A DNA stretch of 64,000 nt from Rapana venosa (lineage: Eukaryota; Mollusca; Gastropoda; Neogastropoda; Muricidae): assembly GCA_028751875.1 (NCBI GenBank), contig CM054141.1:71403352-71467351 (forward strand). Reading direction: 5' to 3'. Positions within the stretch are counted from its first letter, which is position 1. Every line of letters starts with the position of its first letter. Below are positions 25,701 to 35,372 of this stretch, one piece after another. The position numbers and the translations under genes are program-made. The notes beneath the pieces are model-generated. The model was not told the origin of the DNA. It was given only the letters and a program-made list of their open reading frames with translations, and made no database searches.

Positions 25701-26218
25701 GTTTTTTTGCTCTCTGCAGGTCTTAAATATGTGCTTTGAGGCGACTCGTGGCTTTAAAAAAAGCCCTTTTAACGGGCCCAAGGGGAAAAATTCCCTTGGA
25801 ATGGGTACAGTTGCAGGCACAAGTGCTCCAAAAAAGAGGGCAAACGTGCCAAGGCACTCAAACGTTTCTTTTTAAAAACCCCAAAAAACGGGCAAAATTG
25901 CAGAGAGGTTTTTAATGTAATTAAAAAAAATGGGGCAGGAAATTCTGAGCTACATGGGAAAAGGAAAAAAATTTTCTAAATTTTTCGTTTCCCCCCTCTT
26001 AACACATGGGAGTCTGCCCAAAATTTGTCCTCTTTTTTAAGAATAGAAATCTTTTTTTCATATTTTTTTTGTTGAGCTAGGTGGGGCAAATTTCAAAGGG
26101 TGGCGCAAAAAAAGTTTTTTTTTCAGATATTTATTTCGGTTTCCCAAACTTGAAAGAAATTAGTTTAAACAATTTAATGCGAACATTTTTTTCTTTACAA
26201 AATTTAAAAAAAATTTTA

Positions 26219-27480
26219 AATCAAAATCAAATTTAAAAAAAAAAAACGAAGTAATTATTTTTTATAAGCAAATATTACGGAATGACAAAACGTTGGTAAT
26301 ATGATGTGGTTTCAAGTCGTTTGGGATGGGTTTTTGCCAAAAGCGATTAAACTGCTTTTAAGCTCTGAAATGTATTTCGGGAAAATAGCGAGATTACAAC
26401 AGTGTTTGGGCTTTTAAAAGACAAAACAACTGAATGTCTTGTACAATTTAAACTTCCCAGCAAGTTTTTTGCCCTAAAAAGATTGGGTTTTTAAAAAAAG
26501 TTTGAAATTTAAACAAATTTGCGAGTGACATTTTTTCCCCCTGCTTACCAATGTTTTTCTTGGGAAAAACCCCACTCCTGAAATCCTAACACCCCTTGTG
26601 CTTAAAAGGACCACAAATAAAGGGTGAAGTGACAAGCAGTGAAAATGATTGTCATTTTTATAGTCCTGTTGTGTTGCTGTCGTCGGTTTTCATTATCACA
26701 TCAATAACAGTGACTTTAGAGATTATTTGAAAATTTAAAAATTGCAAAAAAGTTTTGTTTGTGTTTGTTGGGGGGGGGTTTTTAATTTAAATTTACTTTA
26801 CACGGCCAAACCCGGGAAAAGGGCTATTTCTTTTGAGAAAGGGGAAAAAGCAGACAAAAAAACCCTTTGGTTGGGGCCCCGCCCCCTTTCTGTCTACCGG
26901 GAAAAAAGGGGAGGGAAATCACAGACTGAAAGGTTGTTAATGCACGCTGTCCAAAAAACCCTTTTTTATCAAAAATTAATATTAAAAAAACCCAAAGCCC
27001 GTCCTGCTCCAAACTGGAAAAAATACAAAAAATGAAAGTTTATCTAACTTCAAAGCGTAATGAGCAATTTAAAAACAACAACAAAACTTATGGGATGCGA
27101 ATGCAAATTCACAAACAGTCCAAAATAATTTAAATATTTGACGTAAACTTCAAGAAAAAAGAAAAACGGTTTAATTATCGAAAAAATATGACATAAACAC
27201 GTTGAAACAACATTTCTTTTTTGTATTATACTTAAGTTATCCTTTATTTTATTGATAAGAGAACGAGGTTTTTATTGGGTGAAAGAATTTTATTTTTCCG
27301 TTACTTTGATGTTCTTTTTTGACATGGGAAAAAGAAAAAAACTTTTTTTTAAAACAATCGTTTTATCAAAAACAGGATGAAATTTTTTTTTCGTTTCATA
27401 AATAATTTTTCAACGTTTGCGGTTCCCCCTCAATGTTTTTTATTTAAATTTTTTTTGTCCCCTTGCAAATTACCCAACAA
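26219..27480. other. Unique AT-rich sequence
   Basis: New sequence beyond the contig overlap, AT-rich, with homopolymer errors. No gene, repeat or RNA recognised. Confidence 0.4.
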
Positions 27481-27527
27481 AAACACTTGGGAATGTTCTG
27501 CCCCCTCTTTTTTTAATAAGGGGTCTG

Positions 27528-27886
27528 TTACAATGAATTCAAAGGCGGTTTTAAATTTAGGGGGGGCGCATACGGTCGTTGCTGTCCTTTTGGGCCCCGG
27601 GGGGTCGGGTGTTTCCTTTGGGGGGGTTGGGGGGGAGGTGGGGGTGGAGGTGGAGTTGAAGGAGTGGACGGTGGGGTGGTGCTGGCCCAACCCCCGGGTC
27701 CTGGGTCTCCCAAATTTTGGGTCTCCCGTACAGGGAACTTTAAACCCCGACCTGCCTTCTCGAACCAGGTACCCTCCTCCTCGTCCCTCCTCTCTCTGTC
27801 GTGGCTGCAACCACCACCCCCCCCGCCCTGCCTTTAGTGTCAGGGAGGGTAGGGAAAGGCTGCGCGCGCCGTGCCCGGAAAGGGCC
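27528..27886 (-). CDS. Candidate exon of the minus-strand low-complexity gene (most 3' seen)
   Basis: The minus-strand acceptor GTGGTGAAACAG precedes GGCCCTTTCCGG at 27,886, after a T-rich stretch. In phase 0, which matches the CAG end of the exon upstream at 28.7 kb, it reads GPFRARRAQPFPTLPDTKGR and continues Arg-rich until a stop near 27,740. Other frames are open to about 27,430 and give Pro/Thr-rich peptides such as HPTVHSFNSTSTPTSPPTPP. Homopolymers around 27,560-27,650 are plainly unreliable, so the end and frame are uncertain. It may be the last coding exon. GC content is higher than the flanks. Confidence 0.4.
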
Positions 27887-28079
27887 CTGTTTCACCACAC
27901 CGAAAGCAGAAAAGCACGCATGACACAAAAAAACCACAAACACCACACACACAAACCCCTCTAATGCCATAATTTGAAAAACCCTTTAAAACAAAAGAAA
28001 AAAACACACACACACACACACACAAAAAAACCCTTTTGAAAGGGAAAACCTACCTATAAACAAAATCCAAAGGGATTTT

Positions 28080-28718
28080 TTAACCTTTGGGGCAGTTTTT
28101 ACCCCTCTTTTTTATAAACCAGGTTTTTCCCATCTGACTTCAATTCCTAAAACCTTTTTGTATAATCCAAAAACTTCTGATCTAGGTGCAGTTTCCCACC
28201 TTCCCTTTTCCCTAATTTTAGGGATTTTTTTATCTGGGTACAGACCCACCTACCTTTTTTTGGGAAAAAACCCGGGACTTCTTAACCCCGGGTACAGTTC
28301 CACCTACCTTTGCATAAACCAGGGACTTCTTACCTGGGTACAGTTCCACCCACCTTTGCAAAAAACCAGGTACTTTTTACCTGGGTACAGTTCCACCCCC
28401 TTCATAAACCAGGTACTTCTTTCCTGGGGACGGGTTTTCCCCCCAACCCTTTTGGATATCCCCCGGTATTTCTTACCTGGGGACAGTTTTCCCCTTTCCC
28501 TTTTGCATTGTCCAGGTTTTTCTTAACCCCGGGTACAGTTTTCCAAACCCACCTTTTGCATAGTCCAAAGGTTTTTTCTTACCTGGGGACCCGTTCCCCC
28601 CCCTTACCAAAAACCAGGTACTTCTTGTTGGGGACAGGGCCCCCCCTACCTTTAGCTTTGTCCAGGGATTTTTCCTGGGTACAGTTCCCCCACCTTTTCT
28701 TAAACCAGGTACTTCTTT
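28080..28718. repeat. 46-bp minisatellite carrying splice-donor copies
   Basis: About 14 units. Exact 46-bp spacing is seen at 28,291, 28,337 and 28,383 (GGTACAGTTCCAC). On the minus strand each unit contains CCCAG-GTAAGAAG, a good 5' splice site, preceded by GGTGGAACTGTA. The array abuts the 3' end of the candidate exon at 28,719-28,869, whose last codons read GGAAACTGTACCC, so it looks like tandem amplification of the exon-intron junction. Confidence 0.9.
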
Positions 28719-28869
28719 TTGGGTACAGTTTCCCCCAGCAGCTTTTCCTTTCCCGTTGAGGTCGTCCATGTCGGAGGGTCTGCCCGGGGGCGACGTCTCC
28801 CCTATCCCCCGGGGGCCCCCGAAGTCCAAATGAGGGGGCCACGCCTTCATTTGGGTGGATCCGCCCAAA
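28719..28869 (-). CDS. Candidate exon of the minus-strand low-complexity gene
   Basis: The acceptor TTTTTCCATGTCGGAG precedes TTTGGGCGGATCC. One base completes a split codon, as required by the phase-2 end of the exon at 33,064. It then reads LGGSTQMKAWPPHLDFGGPR, GIGETSPPGRPSDMDDLNGK and GKAAGGNCTQ in one open frame. Gly/Pro/Ser-rich with a short acidic SDMDDLN segment; no known domain. The expected donor is distorted here (CCCAAAAAGAAG), but 46-bp repeat copies just downstream read CCCAGGTAAGAAG, so I infer a homopolymer error at the real junction. Confidence 0.55.
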
Positions 28870-28879
28870 CTCCGACATG

Positions 28880-29400
28880 GAAAAAGCACACACGCACAAA
28901 AACACCCAAAAAACATAACACAAATACACAATACCCACAACATACACACACACAGAAACGACAGCAACGCGGCGCGCACCAAACCAAAACCCCGCACACA
29001 CACACCTAAAAACCTACACACACACATACACCAAACATCACACACCAACCCCACCCCAAAACACAAAAGGCCCCAGGCGGCGCGCGCGCCCCACAAAAAA
29101 CACATACAACACAGAAAATACACACACCCCACATAACACACACCCCACAGAGGACAGCAGCGCGGGGCGCGCGCACCAAAACCCCACATACTTTCACAGC
29201 CAACCACACACACCAAAACACAACACAAACCCCAAACACCCCACCACACCACACAAACACACACAACACACAAACAACAAAAACACACATACACACACAC
29301 ACACACACCTACAAACACACACATACCCCACACACGCACGGGACACACACATAACCCCACACACACATACACACACCCACCCCAACGCAAACAGCACACC
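28880..29400. repeat. CA-rich composite repeat with GC-rich inserts
   Basis: ACACAC-rich DNA interrupted three times by GCGGCGCGC-type motifs (about 28,970, 29,075, 29,160), each beside CACCAAAACCCC-like sequence, suggesting diverged tandem units of about 100 bp. Long open frames on either strand are low-complexity artefacts. Confidence 0.75.
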
Positions 29401-30000
29401 AAAACACCAAAAAGCTCTTTTAAAATAATTTCTTTCCCCCCAAAGGCAGTGGGAGGGTTTTTTTTATGAGAGTTTCCAAAACAAAAACATGTTTTACATT
29501 TTTTGTGAGGCAATGCCCCGCCTTTTTTGACACTGACAGCCCTGAACAAAGAAGCACCAAAAAGGGTTTTTTTATTTTCACAACAGAAACATTCCCTTTT
29601 GGGGATGCCAAGCCAGTATAAACAGTATCCTCACCTTCAAAGGGAAAATCTGTGCAAGGGAAATCCCTCCTTTTTATCCCCCCCTCTTTGTTTTCTTTTC
29701 CCTTTTTTTCCTGCCCAAACCTTTTTTTTCCTTTTTTTTGCCCCTCTTTGTGCAATTTTCCCCCCCTTTAAAAAAAAAAAGACTTAAAAAAAACAATTTT
29801 TTCCGACCCAAAGTAAAGGGTGTGCTGGGCCCGTTGTCAGGGCTTAACGGCAGTGCAATGCATTTTCGCTCATATGACGACAAAAAAATATAAAAACGTC
29901 TTTAGGGTTTTGACCAAGAAGAAGAAAAGAAAAATGATGACAAGCGTAAGAAAAACCCCTTTACGCAGGGCCCCACTCCTTGTTTTTTTTTGTAAAGAAA
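29401..30000. other. No feature recognised
   Basis: Homopolymer-distorted sequence with T/C-rich stretches at 29,670-29,770. Open frames here are K/F-rich artefacts. Confidence 0.4.
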
Positions 30001-30009
30001 AAAAACCCG

Positions 30010-30895
30010 CCAAGACAACTGTGTATGAAAACTACGACAAAATTCTGTTAAAACAAATGTGTATGAAAACTAGACAAAAATTTAGCCCCGTTAAGTCAAC
30101 TCGTTTTATGAAAACTACGACAAAAACTTCTGTTAAAATCAATCGTGTATGAAAACTAAAAGACAAGGGCTTTTAGTCGGGTTAAAATCAACTCGTGTTT
30201 TTAAAAAAAACAAACTATGTTTTTAAATCAACTCGTTTAATGAAAACCCATGAAATGGGCTTTTAGTCTGTTTTAATCCAAATCGTGTTTTGAAAACTAA
30301 AGACTTCTGTTTAATTTAACTCGTGTATGAAAGCTTTTGACAGATACTGTTAAATCAACCGGGTATGAAAACTACGACAAGACTAAAAGTCGTTAAATTT
30401 AACTCGTGTTTTGAAAACTACGACAAACTACTGTTAAATCAACTCGTGTATGAAAACTCGACAAAAAACCTTTTGTTCCCCGTTTTAAATCAACTCGTGT
30501 ATGAAAACTACGACAAGACAAAAGTTGTTAAGTCAATTTTCCCTGTATGAAAAAATACCCACCCAAAACTAATGTTAAAGTAACTCGTTTTATAAAACTA
30601 GGCCAAAAAATACTGTTAAGTCAAAATCGTGTATGAAAAAATACGAAAAGAATATGTTAAACAACTGTGTTAAAGAAAAAACTACGACAAGACTTAGCTG
30701 TTAAATCAATCCCTGTATAAAAATACGACAAGACTCCCGTTTTAATCCCAAATACCCCCCCCCTATGAAACCCACGACAAGGGCTATAGTCTGTTAAGTC
30801 AACTCGTGTAGAAAAAATACGAAAAAGACAAAATGTTAATTTTTAATCGTGTATGAAAGCACGAAAGAATTTAGTCTTTTGAAGTTACTCCTTGT
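30010..30895. repeat. Minisatellite of about 40-45 bp
   Basis: About 20 degenerate copies of a unit containing TGTTAAATCAACTCGTGTA, TGAAAACTACGACAA and an AGACT/AGTCT stretch. Unit length varies because of insertions and consensus errors. Confidence 0.88.
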
Positions 30896-31099
30896 TTTCC
30901 GCCCAAAGTCAGTTTGTGTTCTTTGTTTTGGGAAAAACCCTTTTTAAATGAAGTTCCATCCCCCCAAAACCCGATTGTGGCTTTCCTTCGTGGTGCGGGA
31001 AAAAGGGGTAATTTCAAATTTCTTCCTTCGGGCAACTTCGGAGAGAAACGCCCAGGGGGCGGAAAAAAAATCTGTTTTAAGCTAAAAAAAACTCAAAAC

Positions 31100-32160
31100 C
31101 CGAGGGAAAAAAGTACACAAGACCCCTAACCTCAACATCTCTCCAACTGAAAACAAAAGAACCCAATAAAACAGAACCGACATAACACAGGGGGGGGGGG
31201 GGGGGGGGGGGTGGGGGGGGGGGGGGGGGGGGGGGGGAAAAAGGGGGAAAAGACACATAGGGAAACCCACATAAAAAAAATCCCGAACGAAAAATCCACA
31301 AAAAAAAAACCCCCGAACCCCAAAAAACATTTAAAAAAACCGACAAAAAAACACAAAAACCGACAAAACACAGAACCGACAAAAAACAGAAAACCGAACC
31401 CGCACAGAACCGATACACAGAACCGACACACAGAACCGACACAATAATTAACACACAAATTTTCACACAGAAACCCAAAACCACAGAACCGTAAAAGACA
31501 AACCAAAAAACACAGAAAACCCTTTACGACAGGGAAACCCACACACTTAAATTTAAAACACATAATTAACACACAGAACCAACCACAGAACCGGGCACAG
31601 ACAGAACCAAACACAAGAACCGTCACAGACAGAAAAACCAAAATACAGAACCAACAACAGAACCCTCCAACAGAACCAAACCCCAAAAGAAAACCCCACA
31701 AAAAAACCGTCACAGACAGAACCAACACACAGAACCAACACACAAAAACCAAAAAAACAAAACTAACTTTCAGAACCAAACCCCAAGAAACAACACACAG
31801 AACCCCACAAAAAATAACCAACACACATAACCCAAACACAGAACCAACACACAGAACTTTAAAACACAGAACCCAAAACACAGAACAAAAAACAGAATAA
31901 CACACAGAACCCAAAACACAAACCAACACAAAAAACCCACACACATAACCCACCACATAACCGACACACAGAAACCAACACACATAATCAACCACAGAAC
32001 CAACAAAACACAGAAACCCAAAACAACACAGAACCCCTCACAAACAGAACCCAAAGCAACACCCGAACCAACACAACCAGAACCAACACAACACAGAACC
32101 ATCACAACACACAAACCAACACAACAAAAGAACCAACCAAAAACAGAAATAAAAACAACA
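31100..32160. repeat. 12-14-bp ACACAGAACC minisatellite with a long G run
   Basis: Roughly 1 kb of ACACAGAACCAAC / ACACAGAACCGAC units, strongly strand-asymmetric (A/C on plus). An almost pure G tract of about 46 bases sits near 31,191-31,237. Minus-strand open frames of up to 287 codons (V/L/C/F-rich) arise only because the repeat lacks stops. Confidence 0.9.
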
Positions 32161-32299
32161 CAGGACCATCTATCCGTTTATCGAAGCTTTGGGCTCAGTG
32201 GTCAGGAAAAAACCGCTTTCCCCCCACCCGTTAAGCAGGTCGAAGTGGTTTCCACTTGGGGTGACCGTTTTTCCCCGCCTTGGTTCAGTACGTCCCCCC

Positions 32300-32475
32300 T
32301 TCACCCCGCTATAAATGGGAAAACCCGCCCTTTTAGGGGCAGGGAAGAAAAACAGCGAGGGAAGGAGATGGGCGCCGCCAAACATTACGCGGCCCCTAGA
32401 AAGTTGAGGGCTCTGCCCCTCGCTCCCCTAAAGACCAAAAAAGGGAAGGGACCCTTTAAACCCTTTTTTGGGCCC
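32300..32475 (+). mobile_element. Dispersed SINE-like element, family B copy 1
   Basis: Contains GAGATGGGCGCCGCC, GCGGCCCCTAGAAAG, GGCTCTGCCCCTCGCTCCCCTA and a 3' GGGACCCTTTA, in the same order as the elements at 47,815-47,970 (plus) and 62,340-62,540 (minus). Non-coding, about 150-200 bp. I do not see a clear tRNA head, so its class is uncertain. Confidence 0.65.
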
Positions 32476-33060
32476 AGGAGGGGCCGCATGAAGATAGGGT
32501 CACAAAAGCGAGAACCTTTGGGGCCGGAGGCGGGGTATGGGCTGGGCAGAGTCACCCGCGTTTAGGACGCTGTGTACAGCAGGGGCAGGACAGCCTGGGC
32601 CCCGGTGAAATTTATTTTTTACGAGGCAGGTAGTTGGGGGGGATTTGTATTTTTTATTGAATACCAACCCTTTTTTGGGGGCCCGGGTTTTTTCTCTATT
32701 AAATTGGGGGCTGGGCCCCCCTCCGGGAAGAGCGCGTCGCCACCCAAAACAGCGCCACCTTTTCTTTCTTTTTCCCGTTTGCGTGTATAAATTTTTTTCC
32801 CTATCAGAGTGACTTTTTAATACGAAAATTTTTTCCGGGAAAACTCTTTTTGTTGCCGGGGTTGTTTTTTTTTTACGTTTGTTTTTTTAAAAGCGTGTTA
32901 CGCACGGGGCCCTCTTTATCATCTCAACCTAAAGATCTATCTAGGGTCTAGTGGTGGGAAGGGGGGGGGTTTTCCCGCACCCCCGGGAAACGAAAACCAC
33001 CCCAACCCCTTTGAACCCGGACTTTTCGTTTTGTGGGGAGGTGTGTGTCTCAGCGCAGCT
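32476..33060. other. Intron-like sequence of the minus-strand gene
   Basis: GC-rich patches with homopolymer errors and no exon that I can support. It lies between candidate exons at 28.8 and 33.1 kb. Confidence 0.35.
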
Positions 33061-33063
33061 TAC

Positions 33064-33176
33064 CTGTACACCCAGCTCTGGCGGGACGGGGTGTAGGTGT
33101 TGGAGGAACGGGTGGACTGTCGGGTATCCTCCCTGGAGGTGAGCGGGAACGACCGGGAATCCACCGATGGGGCGCC
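33064..33176 (-). CDS. Candidate exon of the minus-strand low-complexity gene
   Basis: 113 nt with clean splice signals: acceptor CACTGTCATCCACAG precedes GGCGCCCCATCG, and donor TGGGTGTACAG precedes GTAAGCTGC. Read in phase 0 it gives [20 protein letters not shown] then [17 protein letters not shown] and a split codon (phase 2 end). Ser/Thr/Arg-rich, no domain, probably disordered. The phase matches the upstream exon, which ends on a codon boundary at 34,899, and the downstream one at 28,869. The sequence is in or next to a cleaner part of the contig, so this is one of the better supported exons. Confidence 0.7.
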
Positions 33177-33224
33177 CTGTGGATGACAGTGAGAGAGTCC
33201 GTGTCCGTGTGTATGATTGCTTAG

Positions 33225-33611
33225 TAAAGAGACAGACAGACAGATAGACAGAGACAGAGACAGACAGACACAGAGACAGAGACAGACACAGAGACAGAGA
33301 CAGACAGACACAGAGACAGAGAGAGACAGAGAGAGCAGACGACAGATAGACAGAGACAGAGAGAGACAGACAGACAGAGACAGAGACAGAGACAGAGAGA
33401 GACAGACAGACAGATGACGAGACAGAGAGAGACAGACAGACAGATAGACAGAGACAGAGAGAGACAGACAGACAGATAGACAGACAGACACAGAGCAGAG
33501 AGAGACAGACAGACAGATAGACAGAGCAGAGACGGGACAGACACAGAGACAGACAGACAAAAAGACAGACGACACAGAGACAGACAGACACAGAGACAGA
33601 CAGACAGACAC

Positions 33612-33642
<31 letters not shown>

Positions 33643-33690
33643 CAGAGAGAGAGACAGACAGACAGACAGACATAGACACACACACACGCA
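33225..33690. repeat. (CAGA)n / (GACA)n microsatellite
   Basis: About 465 bp of CAGACAGA and CAGAGACAGA units. Three frames per strand are open in places, giving DRDRQTQRQ or CLSVCLS peptides that are not real proteins. Confidence 0.95.
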
Positions 33691-33734
33691 CACTAAATCT
33701 ATGATTAAGATGATGTATGTAGCAAAACCCACAT

Positions 33735-33997
33735 TGTGTCTGGTGGCCCATAGGCACTGCACTGCTGTAGGAAAGAAAAGGTCGAAGGTTTGAATCCCGC
33801 CCCAAGTCGTTCTATCCACTAAGCCGTTAGCAGTACTCTGCGTGCTGATATCTCAAGGGTGTGCTATTCAAGAATAGCACGTTAGCGCACGTCAAAGAAC
33901 CCATGCAACCAGAGAGTTGTCCCCGACAGAATGGTTAGATTATGTAAAACCCACGGTGACAAACAAAGCACACATGCAAACAGGCAAATGGTAAAGA

Positions 33998-34061
<64 letters not shown>

Positions 34062-34065
34062 ACAG
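33735..34065 (+). mobile_element. tRNA-derived SINE with (GATT)n tail
   Basis: The 5' part has a tRNA-like head: GTGGCCCATAGGCACT (A-box-like) and GGTTTGAATCCCGCC (B box) at about 33,795. The body follows with an inverted repeat GTGCTATTC/GAATAGCAC near 33,860-33,883 and a GCGCACGTCAAAGAACCCA stretch common in molluscan SINEs (my recollection of the family). It ends in GATTGATT repeats at about 33,997-34,062. It would be transcribed by RNA polymerase III from the internal promoter. Confidence 0.8.
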
Positions 34066-34674
34066 ATAAGTATTGATATAATTGTTTTTATCCGGCCCTT
34101 GCCCTGAGAAGGGACTATCCTTAATAATCAGAGCCAATAGTTTCATTTAAACGTTAAAGTAAAATATTCATTTTTTTAACTCACTCGGGACGGCCAATTC
34201 TCTCCCTTGCTTTCCCCCACAGACGGCCCATTTGTAATGGTTAGTAAAAAAAATCATAAAAAATACAAAACACATAGTAAGAAAATGAAATTTTTTGAAC
34301 TTATGTATAACATACTGGGTTAGTATATTATATATATAAATTGAAGCTCTCACTTTAGTAAAACGCGGGTCATGGAGACCTAATCTTATCCCTTCTTTTT
34401 TGCTTCTGACACATATGCAAATATGCTGGGCATAGCGGCTACTCTCTACAACTGCAAACAAAGAGCTCGGAATACACGAAATCACCCGACAACGCACTGC
34501 ATTCGACGTTGGACAGGCTCACGAAGCTATGTTTAGCTGCACGAGTCATAGTATCATGCGGCCGCCACATGAAAAATCTGCAAAAAGCAAATCTGCTATA
34601 GCGGCCAGTCGTCCGAAACCGTGGCTTTACACCGATCCGCTATAGCGGACAGCCGTCCTCTGAGAGTTTAAAAG

Positions 34675-34765
34675 GATAGACAGAGAGAGAAGGAGAGAGA
34701 GAAGGAGAGAGAGACAGAGACAGACACAGACAGACAGACAGACGGACAGACAGAGACACAGCGAG
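34675..34765. repeat. GAGA / CAGA microsatellite
   Basis: AGAGAGAAGGAGAGAGAGAC followed by CAGACAGACAGACGGACAGAC. Confidence 0.9.
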
Positions 34766-34898
34766 AGGCGTTCTATCAATGGACTGCCCCACTGTCTTCT
34801 GCTGCTCCTCCAGGACCGTGCCTCTAATCCTCCCCAAGTGGAGATCTGCCCTGACCGGCAGGTCTGTCCTAAGTCTACTGAGGCCTGACTTCACTTAC

Positions 34899-35161
34899 CT
34901 CCTTTTTCCAGCGCACAGACCTCCGGCTCTCGGCGGCGGTGCCCGCCAGACTGGCGTCTTCGTCCTCACCGCGCCAGCGCACAGAGCGGGACTCGGCAGC
35001 GGCCCTGTCAGACTGGGACCTGTCCACCCCCCGTGCCCTCTGACCCTCCTCCCGCCCTCCCGGGGACCTGGACCTCGACCTGGCCGAGTCCCCTCCCCCC
35101 CACCCCTGCCGGCGCCGGTGGTTGGTGGGCGGCCTGCCGCGCTCCAGGTTCACGCTGGGCA
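34899..35161 (-). CDS. Candidate exon with RS-rich segment and two RSVRW motifs
   Basis: 263 nt in good-quality sequence. The acceptor GTGTGACCTCAG precedes TGCCCAGCG, and the donor AAAAAGGAG precedes GTAAGTGAAG, a perfect consensus. It starts in phase 1 (two bases complete a codon) and ends on a codon boundary, matching its neighbours at 39,088 and 33,176. The 88 residues include NLERGRPPTNHRRR, an SR-type stretch SARSRSRSPGG (27-36), and a doubled element AAESR(R)SVRW at about 54-63 and 76-85, separated by RGEDEDASLAGT. RSVRW fits the general [RK]-x-[VI]-x-[FW] docking pattern for protein phosphatase 1; this is only a pattern match. Highly charged and likely disordered. No family recognised. 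Confidence 0.75.
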
Positions 35162-35372
35162 CTGAGGTCACACACACACACAGACACATAGATAGACACA
35201 CAGACACACAGACACATGCTATTCTTGTCCTATGTTAGTTATTGTCGCTGTTGTTGTTGTGTATGTATATTTGTGTTTGTTTGATTGTTTATTTCCTTGC
35301 TGTGGTTGTTCTTGTTGATTCATCTTTTTGTTGTTGTTTTATTCAGTTGTTTGTATGGTTGAAGACACAGCG

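Larger units (their letters stand above)
14001..26218 (+). repeat. Second-haplotype duplicate of about 1,424-13,500 (unmerged contig overlap)
   Basis: Collinear, same-strand copy of the left contig end. Anchors: 14,034 GAGCATGTGTAGGACC matches 1,456; 15,405 AGCGATCGCCTGAAAGTGTT matches 2,947; 19,565 CTAGTCTGACTTTGATTTCT matches 7,017; 23,685 GCGTGCGCATGTGTGTG matches 11,080; 25,665 AGATTGCCAAACAATGCAGA matches 12,964. It ends about 26,218, exactly where the left contig stops at 13,500, and sequence to the right of that is new. Runs of C, G, A and T are inflated and many bases are lost, so no frame in this block can be trusted. The 39-bp insertion at 10,808 is absent, which points to a different allele rather than a simple artefactual repeat of the same molecule. 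Confidence 0.93.

Noticed and set aside
14001..26218. A tandem gene duplication of the Cys-loop receptor
   Set aside because: Gap position, exact contig-end agreement and quality difference fit overlapping haplotype contigs much better.
31132..31995. 287-codon V/L/C/F-rich minus-strand open frame resembling a membrane protein
   Set aside because: It lies wholly in the ACACAGAACC minisatellite, which lacks stops on that strand. Hydrophobicity is a by-product of the repeat.
32941..33819. 292-codon Cys/Leu/Ser-rich minus-strand frame
   Set aside because: Read-through of the (CAGA)n microsatellite. Only the exon-like end at 33,064-33,176 is retained.
33785..33830. A tRNA gene at the GGTTTGAATCCC box
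   Set aside because: The acceptor stem and anticodon arm do not pair, and a SINE body and GATT tail follow, so it is a tRNA-derived SINE head.
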